A stretch of 64,000 nucleotides of DNA from CBDCHC01 sp965217075 (GCA_965217075.1 CBDCHC010000001.1:1-64000); one strand, 5' to 3'; positions 17,239 through 27,379 are shown, counted from the stretch's first letter. Numbers and translations: made by a program. Notes: generated from the sequence alone by a model not told the origin.

Positions 17239-18695
17239 TTGATTGATTCTCTTATTTTATAAAGCAAATATAGTACAGGAAGGCCAATAATAGTAGTTAT
17301 TATAAAAAAATTACTATAACCAAAATTTGCTACTAAAGAACCAGAATAACCAGCAAATATTTTTGGCAATAAAGTCATAACAGATGAAAATATTGCATAT
17401 TGCATAGCAGTAAATGATACATTAGTTAAGTTAGATAAAAAAGCAATAAATGCTGCTATAGCCAAACCTCCAGCTAAATTATCCATAATAATAGTTATAT
17501 AAAGCATAAAAAGGGAATAACCTATTTTTGCTAATATTATAAATAATAAATTACTAATGCTTGATAATAAAGCGCCTATAAATAAAACCTTAAATACTCC
17601 TAATTTATTAGCTAATACTCCACCTAAAAAACTACCAGTAATGGTCATAAACAAGCCAAAAGATTTACTTATAGTAGCAATCTCAATTTTATTAAAACCT
17701 ATATCTTGATAAAATATATTAGCAACTACACCAAGAGTTATATCGCTGATACGATAAAAGCCAATAACAATTAATAATAAAATTGCACTTTTTGTCCCAT
17801 AACGAATAAAAAAATCTTTAATAGGGTTAATATAAGTTTCATCTAAAATTTTGTTATCAATAAAATTAATTTTTATCAAAATTTTAGCAACTAAAAAACT
17901 AATAATTAAAGCGCTAAATAAACGTACACTTTCAATAATAAATGATGCTAAATATTTATTTACAACTATATCAGTTAATATTAATTTTGCTTTATTAAAA
18001 TCATTAGTAAGAATAAATACGCTAATAAAAATGCTAATAACAATAATAAATAATAAAAAAAACTTAATATAGTTCATTTTTGTTAAGTTAAATTTAGTAT
18101 TTATGTTGGTTTTCTCTTTATCTATAATTAAGGTAGTAGCTACACCAATCAGCATTACAAATGCCATAATCATATAAGTTTGCTGCCATGCCTCTAGTGA
18201 ATATAAATTTTTACTACTACCTAAATAGCTAGCTAAAAAAAGACTACCAGCCCCAGCTATTAACATACCAATTCTATAACCTGCTACATAAGTTGCTGAT
18301 AACATTGCTTGTTTTTTACTATCAGCACATTCAATACGATAAGCATCTATAACTATATCTTGTGTAGCAGATGAAAAGCCAAGTAATACAGCACCATAAG
18401 CAAGCAACGTTAAATTATCTAATGGGTCAACATTTGCCATTAGCAAAATTGCGATAATAATTGCTAGCTGTGCAACTAGCATCCAGCTACGTCTTCGTCC
18501 CAAAAGTTTATTTAAAATTGGTATTTCTAATTTATCAACTAGTGGTGCCCAAATAAATTTAAACGAATAACCCAGTGCTGCCCAAGAAAAATAAGTTATA
18601 TTGTGTTTATCAATATTAGCTTCATTTAGCCATAAACCTAGTGTAGAAAAAATTAATAATATTGGTATGCCAGCAGAAAAACCTAAAAATAACAT
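17235..18695 (-). CDS. ampG: Muropeptide permease AmpG (MFS)
   Basis: Inner-membrane transporter that imports GlcNAc-anhydroMurNAc peptides released by wall turnover. The 486-residue product has about 12-14 hydrophobic segments. AmpG-type motifs include GFSAGIPILLIFSTLGLWL at the N-terminus, WAALGYSFKFIWAPLVD, LLGRRRSWMLVAQL after the first transmembrane pair, and GFSSATQDIVIDAYRIE. An extra hydrophobic pair near residues 210-275 is also seen in E. coli AmpG. It is coupled to nagZ by a 4-bp overlap, which supports the substrate. Confidence 0.93.
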   Translation of the reverse strand: MLFLGFSAGIPILLIFSTLGLWLNEANIDKHNITYFSWAALGYSFKFIWAPLVDKLEIPILNKLLGRRRSWMLVAQLAIIIAILLMANVDPLDNLTLLAYGAVLLGFSSATQDIVIDAYRIECADSKKQAMLSATYVAGYRIGMLIAGAGSLFLASYLGSSKNLYSLEAWQQTYMIMAFVMLIGVATTLIIDKEKTNINTKFNLTKMNYIKFFLLFIIVISIFISVFILTNDFNKAKLILTDIVVNKYLASFIIESVRLFSALIISFLVAKILIKINFIDNKILDETYINPIKDFFIRYGTKSAILLLIVIGFYRISDITLGVVANIFYQDIGFNKIEIATISKSFGLFMTITGSFLGGVLANKLGVFKVLFIGALLSSISNLLFIILAKIGYSLFMLYITIIMDNLAGGLAIAAFIAFLSNLTNVSFTAMQYAIFSSVMTLLPKIFAGYSGSLVANFGYSNFFIITTIIGLPVLYLLYKIRESIK

Positions 18696-18739
18696 AGCAA
18701 TATTTTTAGGATAGATAAAAATATTAAAGTTTTTTTTAA

Positions 18740-19165
18740 TTATTTTATTAATACTATATCTCCAATATTAACTAAATTAAACAGCTCTAAAATATCATTA
18801 TTTTTCATTCTAATACAGCCTTTTGATACTGCTTTACCAATATTTTTTTCATCATTTGTACCGTGAATATAAATGTATCTATTTTTATTGTTAAAATTAT
18901 GCTCTTCAATGCCATTAAGCCATAAAATTCTTGATAAAATTAGATCATCATTATTATTTTTACCTACATAAATACTAGTAGCCTTTCTATTGATAAATAG
19001 CATATTTTTTGGCATATTATTGCCAATTTTACTAATTATTTTATGTTTTCCTATTGGCGTACAAAAGCTATTTTCCTTATCACCCAAACCATTTTTTGCC
19101 GTGCTAACTAAATAAATCTTATTATAAAATTTTAATATTTGCTGGCTACTGTCTATTATTATCAT
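18740..19165 (-). CDS. L,D-transpeptidase (YkuD) family protein
   Basis: A 141-residue protein with the YkuD signature: HGTNDEKNIGKAVSKGCIRM near residues 100-120, including the catalytic Cys in SKGCIRM and the conserved His of IHGTN. No signal peptide or membrane segment is visible at the N-terminus (MIIIDSSQQILKFYNKIYLV), so it may act in the cytoplasm or have lost its export signal. It lies 44 bp upstream of ampG on the same strand. It could trim or exchange peptides on recycled muropeptides, but the substrate is inferred from the neighbours. Confidence 0.82.
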   Translation of the reverse strand: MIIIDSSQQILKFYNKIYLVSTAKNGLGDKENSFCTPIGKHKIISKIGNNMPKNMLFINRKATSIYVGKNNNDDLILSRILWLNGIEEHNFNNKNRYIYIHGTNDEKNIGKAVSKGCIRMKNNDILELFNLVNIGDIVLIK

Positions 19166-19271
19166 TAATAATATATTTTATCTATTAGTTTTTAAAAAAA
19201 AAATTATTTTAATAAAAAGTAAAATTAAATTTTTAAAAAAAGTATATAATAAATTAAAGAATTAAAAAATT

Positions 19272-19703
19272 ATGAAAAATAAAATTAATCTAGGTTGGAG
19301 TTTTTACTTAATAACATCAATTTTTTTATTATGGAATATCAGTGGTAGTATAAATTTTTTATGGCAAATTACTACTGATATAGCGTCAATAAAATCTTTA
19401 TCTCATACACATCAAGCAATAATTATAGAAAGACCTGTGTTAGCTACTATTGCTTTTGGTGTAGGTGTTATTAGTGGCAGTTGTGGTTGTTTATTATTAT
19501 TATTTAAAAATAAAATTGCATATTATTTATTTATAATATCATTAATAGGCATCCTAGTTACGATGACTCATACTATTAGAATTATTAGTTCTGTAGCTAA
19601 TTTTAATATTATTGAAATTTTTATTATGATAGTACTTCCGATTATAATAGCGATATTTTTAGTTTATTATACAAAAATTATAAGAAATAAATATTGGACA
19701 TAA
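19272..19703 (+). CDS. Four-helix membrane protein, function unknown
   Basis: A 143-residue protein with four hydrophobic segments at about residues 10-32, 58-78, 82-104 and 112-134. Recognisable blocks are LGWSFYLITSIFLLWNISG and, after an IIIERPVLATIAFG stretch, GCLLLLFKNKIAYYLFIIS. These resemble a widespread family of uncharacterised four-helix proteins with W-N and R-P motifs, but no function is known to me. The ATG at 19272 is the only start before the first helix. A possible -10 TATAAT is at 19245-19250; no clear -35 is visible. Confidence 0.65.
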   Translation: MKNKINLGWSFYLITSIFLLWNISGSINFLWQITTDIASIKSLSHTHQAIIIERPVLATIAFGVGVISGSCGCLLLLFKNKIAYYLFIISLIGILVTMTHTIRIISSVANFNIIEIFIMIVLPIIIAIFLVYYTKIIRNKYWT

Positions 19704-19776
19704 AATATTAAAAAATAATAATCACTTAATTTATCTAAATGTAAATTTTAAAAAGATTTAACTATGTTATAAAATA

Positions 19777-20493
19777 TTAGTCTATGGTAGAAATAATTTT
19801 TACTCCACATACTTGATTAGTTGGTACAGCTATATGAATTTTTTTTGGTAAGGATAATTTCATATTACCTACTCTTTTAATAAATTCATCAAGTTCTACT
19901 TTACCGCCAATCATTTCATTATATTTTTTCTCCTCCCAAATAGAGCTAACAGTTCTTCCACTATAATCATGCGCTGGATAAACTAAAGTATTATCATCTA
20001 AAGTAAATAATTTTTGTAAAGAAAAATAAAGGTTTTTAGCTGAGCCTTGCTGAAAATCACACCTACCACAACTTCTAATAAGTAAAGCATCGCCACTAAA
20101 TAACATATTTTCTATTTTATAACTCATACATCCGATAGTATGACCTGGTGTTGCAATTGCTTGAATATTAAATTCTCCAAATTTTAACATCTCGTAATCT
20201 GTAAGCAGAATGTCTGCACAATTTATTTTATTTTCCTTGCTCATCACAATTTTTGCTTGCGGATATTTATTTTTAAGTGGGCAAGAACTTGTTACATGAT
20301 CAGCATGTATATGAGTTTCTATAATATATTTTAATTTAAGATTAAGTTCATCAATCATAGCTATATCACGCTCAATAGTATCATCAACAGCATCAATTAT
20401 TATAGCTTCAAGAGTAACTTTATCAGCCAATAAATAAGTCCAAGTAGAACTATTTTTTTCAAAAAGTGGTTTAAAAATTAAATTTGTATTCAT
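19777..20493 (-). CDS. Persulfide dioxygenase, ETHE1-like metallo-beta-lactamase fold
   Basis: A 238-residue MBL-fold protein with metal motif THIHADHVTSS (HxHxDH) and later ligands in TPGHTIGCMSY, SGDALLI and YPAHDYSGRTVSSI. The segment SCGRCDFQQGSAKNLYFSL and the YPAHDYSGRTVSSIWEEK tail are specific to ETHE1-type persulfide dioxygenases, which oxidise glutathione persulfide to sulfite with mononuclear iron. This separates it from glyoxalase II. It lies 12 bp downstream of ileS on the same strand. It fits detoxification or use of reduced sulfur and is one of the few metabolic clues to lifestyle here. The length matches bacterial members. Confidence 0.9.
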   Translation of the reverse strand: MNTNLIFKPLFEKNSSTWTYLLADKVTLEAIIIDAVDDTIERDIAMIDELNLKLKYIIETHIHADHVTSSCPLKNKYPQAKIVMSKENKINCADILLTDYEMLKFGEFNIQAIATPGHTIGCMSYKIENMLFSGDALLIRSCGRCDFQQGSAKNLYFSLQKLFTLDDNTLVYPAHDYSGRTVSSIWEEKKYNEMIGGKVELDEFIKRVGNMKLSLPKKIHIAVPTNQVCGVKIISTID

Positions 20494-20505
20494 AATAATA
20501 TTATT

Positions 20506-23214
20506 TTAACAGTATTTTCTTATTTCACCATTGCCGTCAATATTTTCAATACAACGAGCACATAATTCTGGATGTTTATTGTTATTACCAACTTCTAATC
20601 TTTTATGCCAACAACGTATGCATTTTTTATTATCACTAACCTTAGTCATAATTTTTAATTTTTCAGACTTATGAATTCTAACTACCGAAGTAATAAAAAT
20701 AAAACGCAGTTCATCTGCAAAACTTGCTAAATTATTATATATTTTATCATTACAATAAATATCAAGCTCACAATCAAGAGAAGAGCCAACTAAGCCATTT
20801 TTTCTCATGCTTTCAATATTTTGTTTAATTTTTGAATTTAATTCTCTTGCTGTTTCAATAGCACTTGCATCAAAATTTAAATTTAAATTTTGCCATTTTT
20901 CTAAAAAAATACTATTTTTATTACCCATAACTCCCCATGCTTCTTCACAAGTAAAAGATAAAATAGGACTTAATAGTTTAACCAAACAATTACTTAAATA
21001 ATAAAGAGCGCTTTGCGCTGATTTACGCGCTAAAGAATCTTTTTTAGTAGTATATTGTCTATCTTTAATAATATCTAAATAAAAACTACTTAAATCATTA
21101 GTAGTGAAATTAATAATATCTTGCACAACTATATGAAAATTATAATTATTATATTGCTTTATTACTAATTTTTCTAATGCAGCCATTTTACTAACAATCC
21201 ATTTATCTAAATCAAGCATTTTTGAAAAATCTACAATATCTTTTTTATTATCAAAGCCATGCATATTAGCCAATATAAACCTAATTGTATTGCGCAAATG
21301 ACGATAAGAATCGCTACTGCCTTTAAATATTTCATCAGATACACTCATCTCCATTGTGTAATTACTTGAAGCCACCCACAAACGCAAAACATCTGCGCCT
21401 AAAGAGTTAGTAATTTTTTGCGGGCTTGTGGTGTTTTTTAAAGATTTACTCATTTTTTTGCCATGAGTATCAACTGTAAAACCATGCGTTAACACTTGCT
21501 TATAAGGGGCAACTCCATTGATAGCAACACTTGTCAGTATAGATGACTGGAACCATCCACGATGTTGATCTGAGCCCTCTAAATATAAATCAGCTGGAAA
21601 TGATAATTCCTTTCTATTATTAAGCACCGCAAAATGTGAAATTCCACTATCAAACCAAACATCTAATGTATCAGTTATTTTTTCGTACTGATCGTCTACA
21701 TTAAAATAATTATTATCATTATCAAACCAAATATCTATACCATATTTTTCAATTTCATTAGCAATTTTAGCTATTAAACTAATAGTTTTTGGGTGCAAAT
21801 CTCCTGTTTGTTTATGTACAAAAAGTGCGATTGGTGCTCCCCAAAATCGTTGACGAGAAATACACCAATCTGGCCTACCTTCTACCATAATCTCTATTCT
21901 TTTTTTACCCCAATCAGGCATCCATTTAATATTATTAATTTCATTTAATACTTTATTTTGTAAATTATTTTTATTCATAGCTATAAACCATTGAGGAGTA
22001 GCACGAAAAATAATAGGGCTTTTGTGTCTCCAGCAATGAGGATAAGAATGTTCAATTTTTTCATTAAACATTAAAGCGCCATTTTCTTTTAATTTATCAA
22101 TTACGCTATTATTGGCTTTAAAAATAAATTCATTAGCAAAAAATTTTGTATTCTCTAAAAACACGCCGTTATTGCCTACAAGGCAATTCAGCGCTAAATT
22201 ATATTCAATACCTACTTGGTAATCTTCTTGCCCATGTGCTGGGGCTATATGCACTAAACCTGTACCATTATCAGCGCTAACATAATCAGCAAAAACAATA
22301 GCTACGTCTTTATCATAAAAAGGGTGTTTAACTGTTATGTTTTCTAGCTCATTTCCTTTAAAGTTAAATTTAGTAGTTTTAGCATTATATTTTTCACATA
22401 AAGTTATACTTAATTTTGTAGCAACTAAATAATATTTATTATTTTTAGTAATTAGACTATATTCTAAATCTGGATTAAGTGCAATTGCCTCATTAGCTGG
22501 TAAAGTCCAAGGTGTAGTTGTCCAAATAATTGCAAACGTATTAGCTGGTAAAATATTATTATCTATAATTCTAAAAGCTACATCAATGGCATCACTTTGT
22601 TTATTTTTATACTCAACTTCAGCCTCAGCTAAAGATGAAGCGCAATCACAACACCAATGTACTGGCTTATAACCGTTAGTTAAATGACCGTTATCAATAA
22701 TTTTCCCTAAAGCACGCACAGTATCTGCTTCAAATTTATAGTTTTTAGTAAGATATGGATTATCCCAATCAGCTAAAATTCCTAAACGCTTAAAATCTTC
22801 TTTTTGTTTATTTACTTGTTTTTCAGCATATTTTCTACATTCTTTTCTAAAAGTCTTGCTATCTATTTTTTTACCAACCTTGCCTTTTTTTTTCTCCACA
22901 TTAAGCTCTATAGGCAAGCCATGACAATCCCAACCAGGAATAAAAGGCGCATTAAAACCACTAAGATTTTTGCTTTTAATAATAATGTCTTTTAAAATTT
23001 TATTAACTGCATGACCAAGGTGAATATCACCATTTGCATAAGGAGGTCCATCATGTAATATAAATTTTTCTTTTGTTTTATTGTTTTGTTGTATTTTTTG
23101 ATAAAGATTATCTTGCTGCCATTTTTTTAATAACAACGGTTCTTTCTGTGATAAATTTGCTCTCATAGCAAAATCTGTTTTAGGTAGATTTAAGGTATCT
23201 TTATAGTCTTTCAT
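20506..23214 (-). CDS. ileS: Isoleucyl-tRNA synthetase
   Basis: Class I synthetase with editing domain. The 902-residue product has the HIGH motif as PPYANGDIHLGHAVNK near residue 60, the editing-domain WTTTPWTLPANEAIAL, GSDQHRGWFQSS, and KMSKS as DTHGKKMSKSLKN near residue 600. The C-terminal zinc site has two CxxC pairs (CIRCWH and CARC). It is slightly shorter than the 938-residue E. coli enzyme. The usual lspA partner is not adjacent; the next leftward gene is the persulfide dioxygenase. Confidence 0.98.
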   Translation of the reverse strand: MKDYKDTLNLPKTDFAMRANLSQKEPLLLKKWQQDNLYQKIQQNNKTKEKFILHDGPPYANGDIHLGHAVNKILKDIIIKSKNLSGFNAPFIPGWDCHGLPIELNVEKKKGKVGKKIDSKTFRKECRKYAEKQVNKQKEDFKRLGILADWDNPYLTKNYKFEADTVRALGKIIDNGHLTNGYKPVHWCCDCASSLAEAEVEYKNKQSDAIDVAFRIIDNNILPANTFAIIWTTTPWTLPANEAIALNPDLEYSLITKNNKYYLVATKLSITLCEKYNAKTTKFNFKGNELENITVKHPFYDKDVAIVFADYVSADNGTGLVHIAPAHGQEDYQVGIEYNLALNCLVGNNGVFLENTKFFANEFIFKANNSVIDKLKENGALMFNEKIEHSYPHCWRHKSPIIFRATPQWFIAMNKNNLQNKVLNEINNIKWMPDWGKKRIEIMVEGRPDWCISRQRFWGAPIALFVHKQTGDLHPKTISLIAKIANEIEKYGIDIWFDNDNNYFNVDDQYEKITDTLDVWFDSGISHFAVLNNRKELSFPADLYLEGSDQHRGWFQSSILTSVAINGVAPYKQVLTHGFTVDTHGKKMSKSLKNTTSPQKITNSLGADVLRLWVASSNYTMEMSVSDEIFKGSSDSYRHLRNTIRFILANMHGFDNKKDIVDFSKMLDLDKWIVSKMAALEKLVIKQYNNYNFHIVVQDIINFTTNDLSSFYLDIIKDRQYTTKKDSLARKSAQSALYYLSNCLVKLLSPILSFTCEEAWGVMGNKNSIFLEKWQNLNLNFDASAIETARELNSKIKQNIESMRKNGLVGSSLDCELDIYCNDKIYNNLASFADELRFIFITSVVRIHKSEKLKIMTKVSDNKKCIRCWHKRLEVGNNNKHPELCARCIENIDGNGEIRKYC

Positions 23215-23277
23215 CTGTATGCAAAATATAATTAAAAATTATTAAATTATACTTTAAATCATCATTTATATAAGTAA

Positions 23278-23892
23278 TTAGCTGATTAAAAAAGCATATA
23301 TTGTTTTGTTAATTGGTAAAATTAAATAATCAAAAATACCAAGAAATAATAAAGCAATTAAAATATATAAACCATATTGCTCTAATTGATTATATAAATA
23401 AGAAATTTTATTTGGCAACATAACGCTTAAAACACGAGAACCGTCAAGTGGTGGTAGAGGCAATAAATTAAATACCATTAAAATTATATTTATTTGCATA
23501 CCTATATTTGCCATAGTCACTAAATATTGTATATGATTAGCATCAGCTATTTTAAATACCAATAACCATAAGAAAACCATTAATAAATTAGCACCAGGAC
23601 CTGCAATTGCCACCAATATAACCCCTAATTTATGTGGTGTCAAAGAATTAAAATTAACTGGCACGGGTTTTGCCCAACCAAATACAAAGCCAGTAGTAAA
23701 ATATAAAATTATAGGCAGAGCAATAGTGCCGATAGGGTCTATATGTTTTATGGGATTAAGTGTTATACGCCCCATCATTCTTGCGCTACCATCTCCTAAT
23801 TTTTCTGCTACAAAACCATGTGCTGCTTCATGTAAGGTAATAGCAAATAATATAGGAATGGACCATAATATAAAAGTTTGTAATTCAATCAT
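23278..23892 (-). CDS. Site-2 protease-like M50 zinc metallopeptidase
   Basis: Polytopic membrane peptidase of the compact S2P group. The 204-residue product has the zinc motif HEAAH in ITLHEAAHGFVAEKLGD near residue 21. The second zinc motif lies in FNLLPLPPLDGSRVL near residue 145 (Asp ligand). Five to six hydrophobic segments are visible. The GRITLNPIKHIDPIGTIALP segment is typical of the soluble-domain-free M50B subgroup common in many bacteria; there is no PDZ domain, so this is not RseP. Natural substrate unknown. Confidence 0.9.
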   Translation of the reverse strand: MIELQTFILWSIPILFAITLHEAAHGFVAEKLGDGSARMMGRITLNPIKHIDPIGTIALPIILYFTTGFVFGWAKPVPVNFNSLTPHKLGVILVAIAGPGANLLMVFLWLLVFKIADANHIQYLVTMANIGMQINIILMVFNLLPLPPLDGSRVLSVMLPNKISYLYNQLEQYGLYILIALLFLGIFDYLILPINKTIYAFLIS

Positions 23893-24041
23893 TAACTATA
23901 TTTATATAAAAATGAAAAATTATACTACTTATAAATTTAGAATAATATTTTATTATATAAATTATTTTTTTATTTATATAATATATTATAAGTTACTTAT
24001 ATTTAATATAGCAGTTAAAGTTATTAGTAAAAATTAAAAAT

Positions 24042-24989
24042 TTATTTAACTACTTTAGGTAGTTTTTTTAAGGTTTTACTAGACCATAAATTTTTAGTTT
24101 TAAATTTATAATTAATTTTAATAGTTTTTTGTGGAATATAAATAAAGGTCTCATGACCAGTTTCCAATGTTTTAGCATACCAATACTTCATTAAATTTGC
24201 TCTTTTTTCTTTGTTATTTTTATGTGGAATCCAGCTTTTTTCGATAATTTTAATTTTTTTACCATTTTTAAAAAACTCAATTCTATTATCAGCAAATGTT
24301 TCTGCATTAATTATACTAATTCTATAATCATACCACCAATTTGGTAATTTATAAACTGATTTAATTCGATAAACTTTTTTATTATCAAGAGCACAATCGT
24401 CTTTAATTTTAATTTTTCTAGTATATTTATTACGCTGTTCTTTTGGTAATTTAATAGAATGTATACAACCATTAAAAATAGCTGTATCAAGAAGTTCATG
24501 TGTTTCATCTTTTGGTTTTCTTAGCATAATATCGCCTAAAGTAAAATCAGAACCTCCCCAAGAATCGTTTTGTGCTGGTTTTGACAGCTTGCGAATTTTA
24601 CGGATAGATGGCATAAATATCTCATATAATTGGGTTTTATTATTATCAATATAATCAGTAATTAAAACTCCCATTTTTTTAAGCCTACCAGAACGAAAAA
24701 TAACTAAATCTTTAGAGTTTATAGCTTCTTTATTAATATTGTTATTTAAATAACGCTCAAAAGCTATAGTAACTGGCCTTTTAGAGCCCTTATCTCGCAT
24801 AACAAGTGTGGCTATTTTTTGACCTTTTTTACCAAAACCATAATTTTTAAAGGAATAAAAATGATTAACAAAATATACCTGTTGCATTATTTCTAAAGCA
24901 TTGGCAGACTTATTATATGGGGTATTTTTATCAGTAGCAATACTAACATGACTAATTGCAAAAATAATAAATAGATAAATGTATTTCAT
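24042..24989 (-). CDS. LolA-like outer-membrane lipoprotein-sorting family protein
   Basis: A 315-residue periplasmic protein with a signal peptide (YLFIIFAISHVSIA, residues 4-17). After ALEIMQQVYFVN comes a LolA/LolB-like convex sheet. The conserved block FMPSIRKIRKLSKPAQNDSW then GGSDFTLGDIM near residues 130-155 is typical of the 'outer membrane lipoprotein-sorting protein' family often encoded with RND/MMPL exporters. It is not the housekeeping LolA, which is shorter. No exporter is adjacent here, so partner and cargo are unknown. Confidence 0.72.
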   Translation of the reverse strand: MKYIYLFIIFAISHVSIATDKNTPYNKSANALEIMQQVYFVNHFYSFKNYGFGKKGQKIATLVMRDKGSKRPVTIAFERYLNNNINKEAINSKDLVIFRSGRLKKMGVLITDYIDNNKTQLYEIFMPSIRKIRKLSKPAQNDSWGGSDFTLGDIMLRKPKDETHELLDTAIFNGCIHSIKLPKEQRNKYTRKIKIKDDCALDNKKVYRIKSVYKLPNWWYDYRISIINAETFADNRIEFFKNGKKIKIIEKSWIPHKNNKEKRANLMKYWYAKTLETGHETFIYIPQKTIKINYKFKTKNLWSSKTLKKLPKVVK

Positions 24990-25043
24990 TTTAAATGTAT
25001 AACTATAAATATATTGTATTTTATCATTAAAACACTAATTATA

Positions 25044-26141
25044 CTATATAAAAGCATTGTTATCTAATGCCTTTAATTGCTTAGTTTGCTCTTCAATTAT
25101 AAGCGCTTCTATTATATAATCTAGCTCTCCTTGCATAATCTCAATTAACTTATATAAAGTAAGGTTTATTCTATGATCACTAACTCGCCCTTGAGGATAA
25201 TTATAAGTGCGTATTCTTTCAGATCTATCTCCGCTACCAACTAATTTTTTTCTTTTATCTGCTTGCTCTTTATGAATTTTTTGCTGATTAGCATCAAAAA
25301 TTCTACTGGCTAACACTGCTAATGCTTGAGCTTTATTTTTATGTTGCGAACGCCCGTCTTGACATTCCACTACAGTATTTGTTGGTAAATAAGTAACGCG
25401 CACAGCAGAATCTGTTTTATTTACATGCTGTCCACCGGCGCCGCTTGCTCTAAATGTATCAATACGCACATCTTTCATCTCTATATTAACTTCTGCTATA
25501 TTTTCTATTTCTGGCATAATAGCAACAGTACAAGCAGAAGTATGGACCCTACCTTGTGATTCTGTTTCAGGAATCCTTTGCACACGGTGTGCTCCTGATT
25601 CAAATTTTAACTTACCATATACATTATCACCACTTACACTAGCAATTATTTCTTTAAATCCTCCTCGCTCTATAGCATTGCTGCTTATAACTTCTACTTG
25701 CCATTTTTTTCTCTCTGCATAACGAGAATACATTTTAAAAAGATCACCAACAAAAATACTTGCCTCATCTCCTCCTGTACCAGCTCTAATTTCTAAAATA
25801 ATATTTCTATTATCAAGCTCATCTTTAGGTAATAATTCTCTTTTTAAATCTATGCTTAATTTATTTAGTTTTTTTTCACAAGAATTTATTTCATCTTTAA
25901 CCATTTTTCTTACTTCTATATCAGCGTCTAATAACATTTCTTTAGCATCTTCTATTTCAGCTATAATTTTTTGATAAGAATTAAATTTATTGCAAATGGG
26001 ATTTAATTTTTTATACTCTATAGAAAGTTGTTTAAATTTTTTTTGATCAGCTATTATTTTTATATCCGTTAATAATAAATTTATTTCTTCCACGCGCAAA
26101 ACTAATTGTTCTAATTTATTTAAAAGAGAATTATTTATCAT
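25044..26141 (-). CDS. prfA: Peptide chain release factor 1
   Basis: Terminates translation at UAA and UAG. The 365-residue product contains the GGQ motif (FRASGAGGQHVNKTDSAVRV, near residue 235). The tripeptide anticodon region reads VHTSACTVAIMPE, and the domain IV part VSDHRINLTLYKL is intact. It overlaps hemA by 4 bp, the common hemA-prfA arrangement. prmC, which usually follows and methylates the GGQ glutamine, is not next to it. Confidence 0.97.
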   Translation of the reverse strand: MINNSLLNKLEQLVLRVEEINLLLTDIKIIADQKKFKQLSIEYKKLNPICNKFNSYQKIIAEIEDAKEMLLDADIEVRKMVKDEINSCEKKLNKLSIDLKRELLPKDELDNRNIILEIRAGTGGDEASIFVGDLFKMYSRYAERKKWQVEVISSNAIERGGFKEIIASVSGDNVYGKLKFESGAHRVQRIPETESQGRVHTSACTVAIMPEIENIAEVNIEMKDVRIDTFRASGAGGQHVNKTDSAVRVTYLPTNTVVECQDGRSQHKNKAQALAVLASRIFDANQQKIHKEQADKRKKLVGSGDRSERIRTYNYPQGRVSDHRINLTLYKLIEIMQGELDYIIEALIIEEQTKQLKALDNNAFI

Positions 26142-27379
26142 TTTTTAATAACAGGGATACAACTAAAACACTTGTTAATTTCTTCTTGTTTTTTAATATT
26201 AATTAAATTTTGATGCAATAATTTATTAGTTAATTGGTCCGCTAATTTTTGTATTACTTCTTTAGTATTTTTATTTGATTTTATTGCTTTTATAGCATTT
26301 AAAACAGCATCATTTTTTATTTTTTCTGCATTTTGTTGATATTTCTTAATAAGATTTTCTTTAGGTATAGTATTTAAGTAATTCATAAAATCAATAGCTT
26401 TTTTATTAATAATCTCAAGAGCTATTTTAGCTGCTTGTTTTCTACTACTTGTATTATTGTTAATAACTTGTTTTAAATCGTCTACAGTATATAAAAACAC
26501 ATCATCTAATTGAACAACTTCAGTCTCTACATCACGAGGAACAGCAATATCTAAAATAAAAATAGGCTTGTGTTTTCTTTTTTTAATAGCAGTTTCAATC
26601 ATACCTTTGCCTATAATAGCAACACTAGCCGCTGTTGAGCTAATAACTATATCTGCATTTGCTAGATGATATGGCAATTGCTTTAAACTTACTGCAGTTC
26701 CACCATATTTATTAGTAATTTTTTCTGCATTTTCTTTGGTACGATTAGCTACAACTATATTATTAATATTTTTTTGTCTTAAATACTGTGCGCTAAGTTT
26801 TATCATTTCACCAGAACCAATTAACAATGCATTTTGCTTGCTAATATCAGTAAAAATTTTTTCACTTAGCTTTATGCCACAATAAGCAATTGACACTGGA
26901 TTTTTACCTATATCAGTTGTTGTTCTTATATCTTTAGCAGAAGCAAAAGCATATTGAAATAATTTTTCTAATACTTTATCTAAGCTTTTATTCTGTTTAG
27001 CGACAGCATAAGCATCTTTTAATTGTCCTAATATTTGTGGCTCGCCTAAAACTAAAGAATCAAGACCAGATGCTACTTTACAAATATGTTTTATAGCTGT
27101 AATAGTTGTAAAATAATCTAAATAATTGTATATATCGTCCTTTATATTATGAAAACTAATTAAAAATTTATATAAAATATCTTTAAGTTCGTTATTGTTT
27201 TTACTGCTAATATAAATTTCTAAACGATTGCAAGTAGAAAGAATAAGACTGCCATTTATATCTTTCATAGCGTTTAATTTGGTTGTAGCTAAGTGTATTT
27301 CTTCGTTATTAAATGCAATTTTTTCACGAACTTCAACACCTGCAAGTTTATGATTAATACTTAAAATTGCTATATGCAT
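26138..27379 (-). CDS. hemA: Glutamyl-tRNA reductase
   Basis: NADPH-dependent first enzyme of the C5 tetrapyrrole pathway. Start chosen at the ATG of 27377-27379 (MHIAILSINHKLAGVEVREK); an earlier in-frame ATG would add 11 residues unlike the family. About 413 residues. The catalytic Cys is in LILSTCNRLEIYI, the V-shaped backbone contains GLDSLVLGEPQILGQLKDA, and the NADPH domain shows LLIGSGEMIKLSAQYL. It is divergent from lolB, as in E. coli. With hemN it supports haem synthesis. Confidence 0.96.
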   Translation of the reverse strand: MHIAILSINHKLAGVEVREKIAFNNEEIHLATTKLNAMKDINGSLILSTCNRLEIYISSKNNNELKDILYKFLISFHNIKDDIYNYLDYFTTITAIKHICKVASGLDSLVLGEPQILGQLKDAYAVAKQNKSLDKVLEKLFQYAFASAKDIRTTTDIGKNPVSIAYCGIKLSEKIFTDISKQNALLIGSGEMIKLSAQYLRQKNINNIVVANRTKENAEKITNKYGGTAVSLKQLPYHLANADIVISSTAASVAIIGKGMIETAIKKRKHKPIFILDIAVPRDVETEVVQLDDVFLYTVDDLKQVINNNTSSRKQAAKIALEIINKKAIDFMNYLNTIPKENLIKKYQQNAEKIKNDAVLNAIKAIKSNKNTKEVIQKLADQLTNKLLHQNLINIKKQEEINKCFSCIPVIKK

